From JBAYGJ01 sp041666685 (GTDB taxonomy: Bacteria; Patescibacteriota; Patescibacteriia; UBA10025; JAHIVO01), in the NCBI GenBank assembly GCA_041666685.1, contig JBAYGJ010000045.1, forward strand, positions 1 to 7,210: 7,210 nucleotides of DNA. The letters run 5' to 3'. The translations under genes and the position numbers were made by a program. Under the pieces are notes generated by a model. That model was not told the origin of the DNA, did not search any database, and worked only from the letters and a program-made list of their open reading frames with translations. Positions 6,482 through 7,210 of the stretch are shown here, in pieces; positions within the stretch are counted from its first letter, which is position 1, and each line of letters starts with the position of its first letter.

Positions 6482-7210
6482 ATGGCCACGCCAATCAAAG
6501 TTCTCTTTGTCGGGTCAGAGCTTAATCCAATTGCCAAAGTCGGCGGGTTAGCCGACGTGACCGGCGCCCTGCCGATCGCCTTGAAAAAACTCGGGGTCGA
6601 TGTGCGCATTGTCCTGCCCAAATACGGCATCATCGACGAAAAAAAATACCCGCTTACCAAAGTCGCGGAAAACGTCGCCGTGCCCTTCAATGGCACCACC
6701 GAAAAAATATCAGTCTATTCCACCCCGCTCCCCGGCACAGATATCCCCGTATACCTGCTGGACCACCCCGGATACATGGGCGGAGGAGGAGTATATATTG
6801 AACAGGACGGCTCCTCAAACGGTTCGGTCAAGGAAGCCCACAGGTTCCTGTTCTTATCCCGGGCCAGTTTTGCCATATTCGAACCGCTCGGCTGGTATCC
6901 GGACATCATCCACGCTCATGACTGGCACGTCGGCATGGTCCCGGTCCTGGCAAAAATCCTCGGACAACAGAACAAACAGCTGGCCGGCATAAAAACAATC
7001 CTGACCATCCACAACCTAGAATACCAGGGCTGGTACCCGACCGATGTAATTTTTGGGGCGCTGGACCTGACTGGCGATGAATACCCGACGCTGTCTGAAC
7101 GCCGCGGGACGCACATGTCCACTCTCCAGCAGGCAATTTTGGCCTGCGACCTCATGACGACGGTCAGCCCGCAATATGCCAAAGAAATCCTGACTCCGGA
7201 ATACGGAGCT
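6482..7210 (+). CDS. glgA: Glycogen/starch synthase, GT5 family (second copy), 3' truncated by window edge
   Basis: An open frame of 243 codons runs from the ATG at 6482 to the last base of the window without a stop. It encodes most of the N-terminal Rossmann domain of a GT5 glycogen/starch synthase. Motifs are KVGGLADV (K19-V26, with Val where the first copy has Thr), DIIHAHDWH (141-149) and TIHNLEYQGWYP (175-186), which keeps the glycine that the first copy lacks. TVSPQYAKEI (227-236) is the usual segment before the NGID motif, and the frame ends in TPEYGA as in TPEYGQG of the first copy. The C-terminal donor-binding half, including RxxxQKG and FEPCG, lies beyond the window. This copy is closer to the textbook GlgA pattern than the one at 1365-2858, and the two differ at most positions, so they are old paralogs or of separate origin. 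The start is 6 bases after the kinase stop, without a Shine-Dalgarno. Confidence 0.93.
   Translation, partial: MATPIKVLFVGSELNPIAKVGGLADVTGALPIALKKLGVDVRIVLPKYGIIDEKKYPLTKVAENVAVPFNGTTEKISVYSTPLPGTDIPVYLLDHPGYMGGGGVYIEQDGSSNGSVKEAHRFLFLSRASFAIFEPLGWYPDIIHAHDWHVGMVPVLAKILGQQNKQLAGIKTILTIHNLEYQGWYPTDVIFGALDLTGDEYPTLSERRGTHMSTLQQAILACDLMTTVSPQYAKEILTPEYGA

Noticed and set aside
1360..6482. Terminators or promoters between genes
   Set aside because: Spacers are at most 6 bases and no hairpin followed by a T-run was seen at any junction.

Overview
The window holds seven genes, all on the + strand, packed end to end with 0 to 6 bases between stop and start codons. The first (ruvC) and last (a glycogen synthase) are cut by the window edges. 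No RNA gene, mobile element, CRISPR array, terminator or clear promoter is visible, and no stretch longer than 6 bases lies outside a gene.

Layout: the 3' end of ruvC (1-271); a short glucoamylase-like GH15 enzyme (272-1360); a complete glycogen/starch synthase of family GT5 (1365-2858); two tandem paralogous GH57 alpha-glucan enzymes (2861-4087 and 4093-5475), the second with a C-terminal UVR motif; an APH/choline-kinase-fold phosphotransferase (5477-6475); and the first 243 codons of a second, different GT5 glycogen synthase (6482 to the edge).

The five recognisable carbohydrate genes fit one theme, intracellular storage alpha-glucan. The two GT5 enzymes would extend alpha-1,4 chains from a nucleotide-glucose donor. 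The GH57 pair would branch, transfer or cut chains, and GH15 would release glucose from chain ends. The kinase may phosphorylate a released sugar, but its substrate cannot be read from the sequence. No predicted product has an obvious signal peptide, so the pathway looks cytoplasmic. No GlgC (ADP-glucose pyrophosphorylase), GH13 branching enzyme or glycogen phosphorylase is in view.

The organism is bacterial, because RuvC is a bacterial resolvase. The compact single-strand gene packing, minimal enzyme sizes, lack of Shine-Dalgarno sequences at the junctions and the ruvC-GH15-GT5-GH57 combination suggest an uncultivated lineage such as a candidate phyla radiation (Patescibacteria) member. This is an impression, not a demonstration. 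The most unusual points are the GH57-UVR fusion, the altered first GH57 motif (HIYQP in place of the usual HxHQP) in both paralogs, and the pairing of two divergent glycogen synthases with a kinase in one apparent operon.
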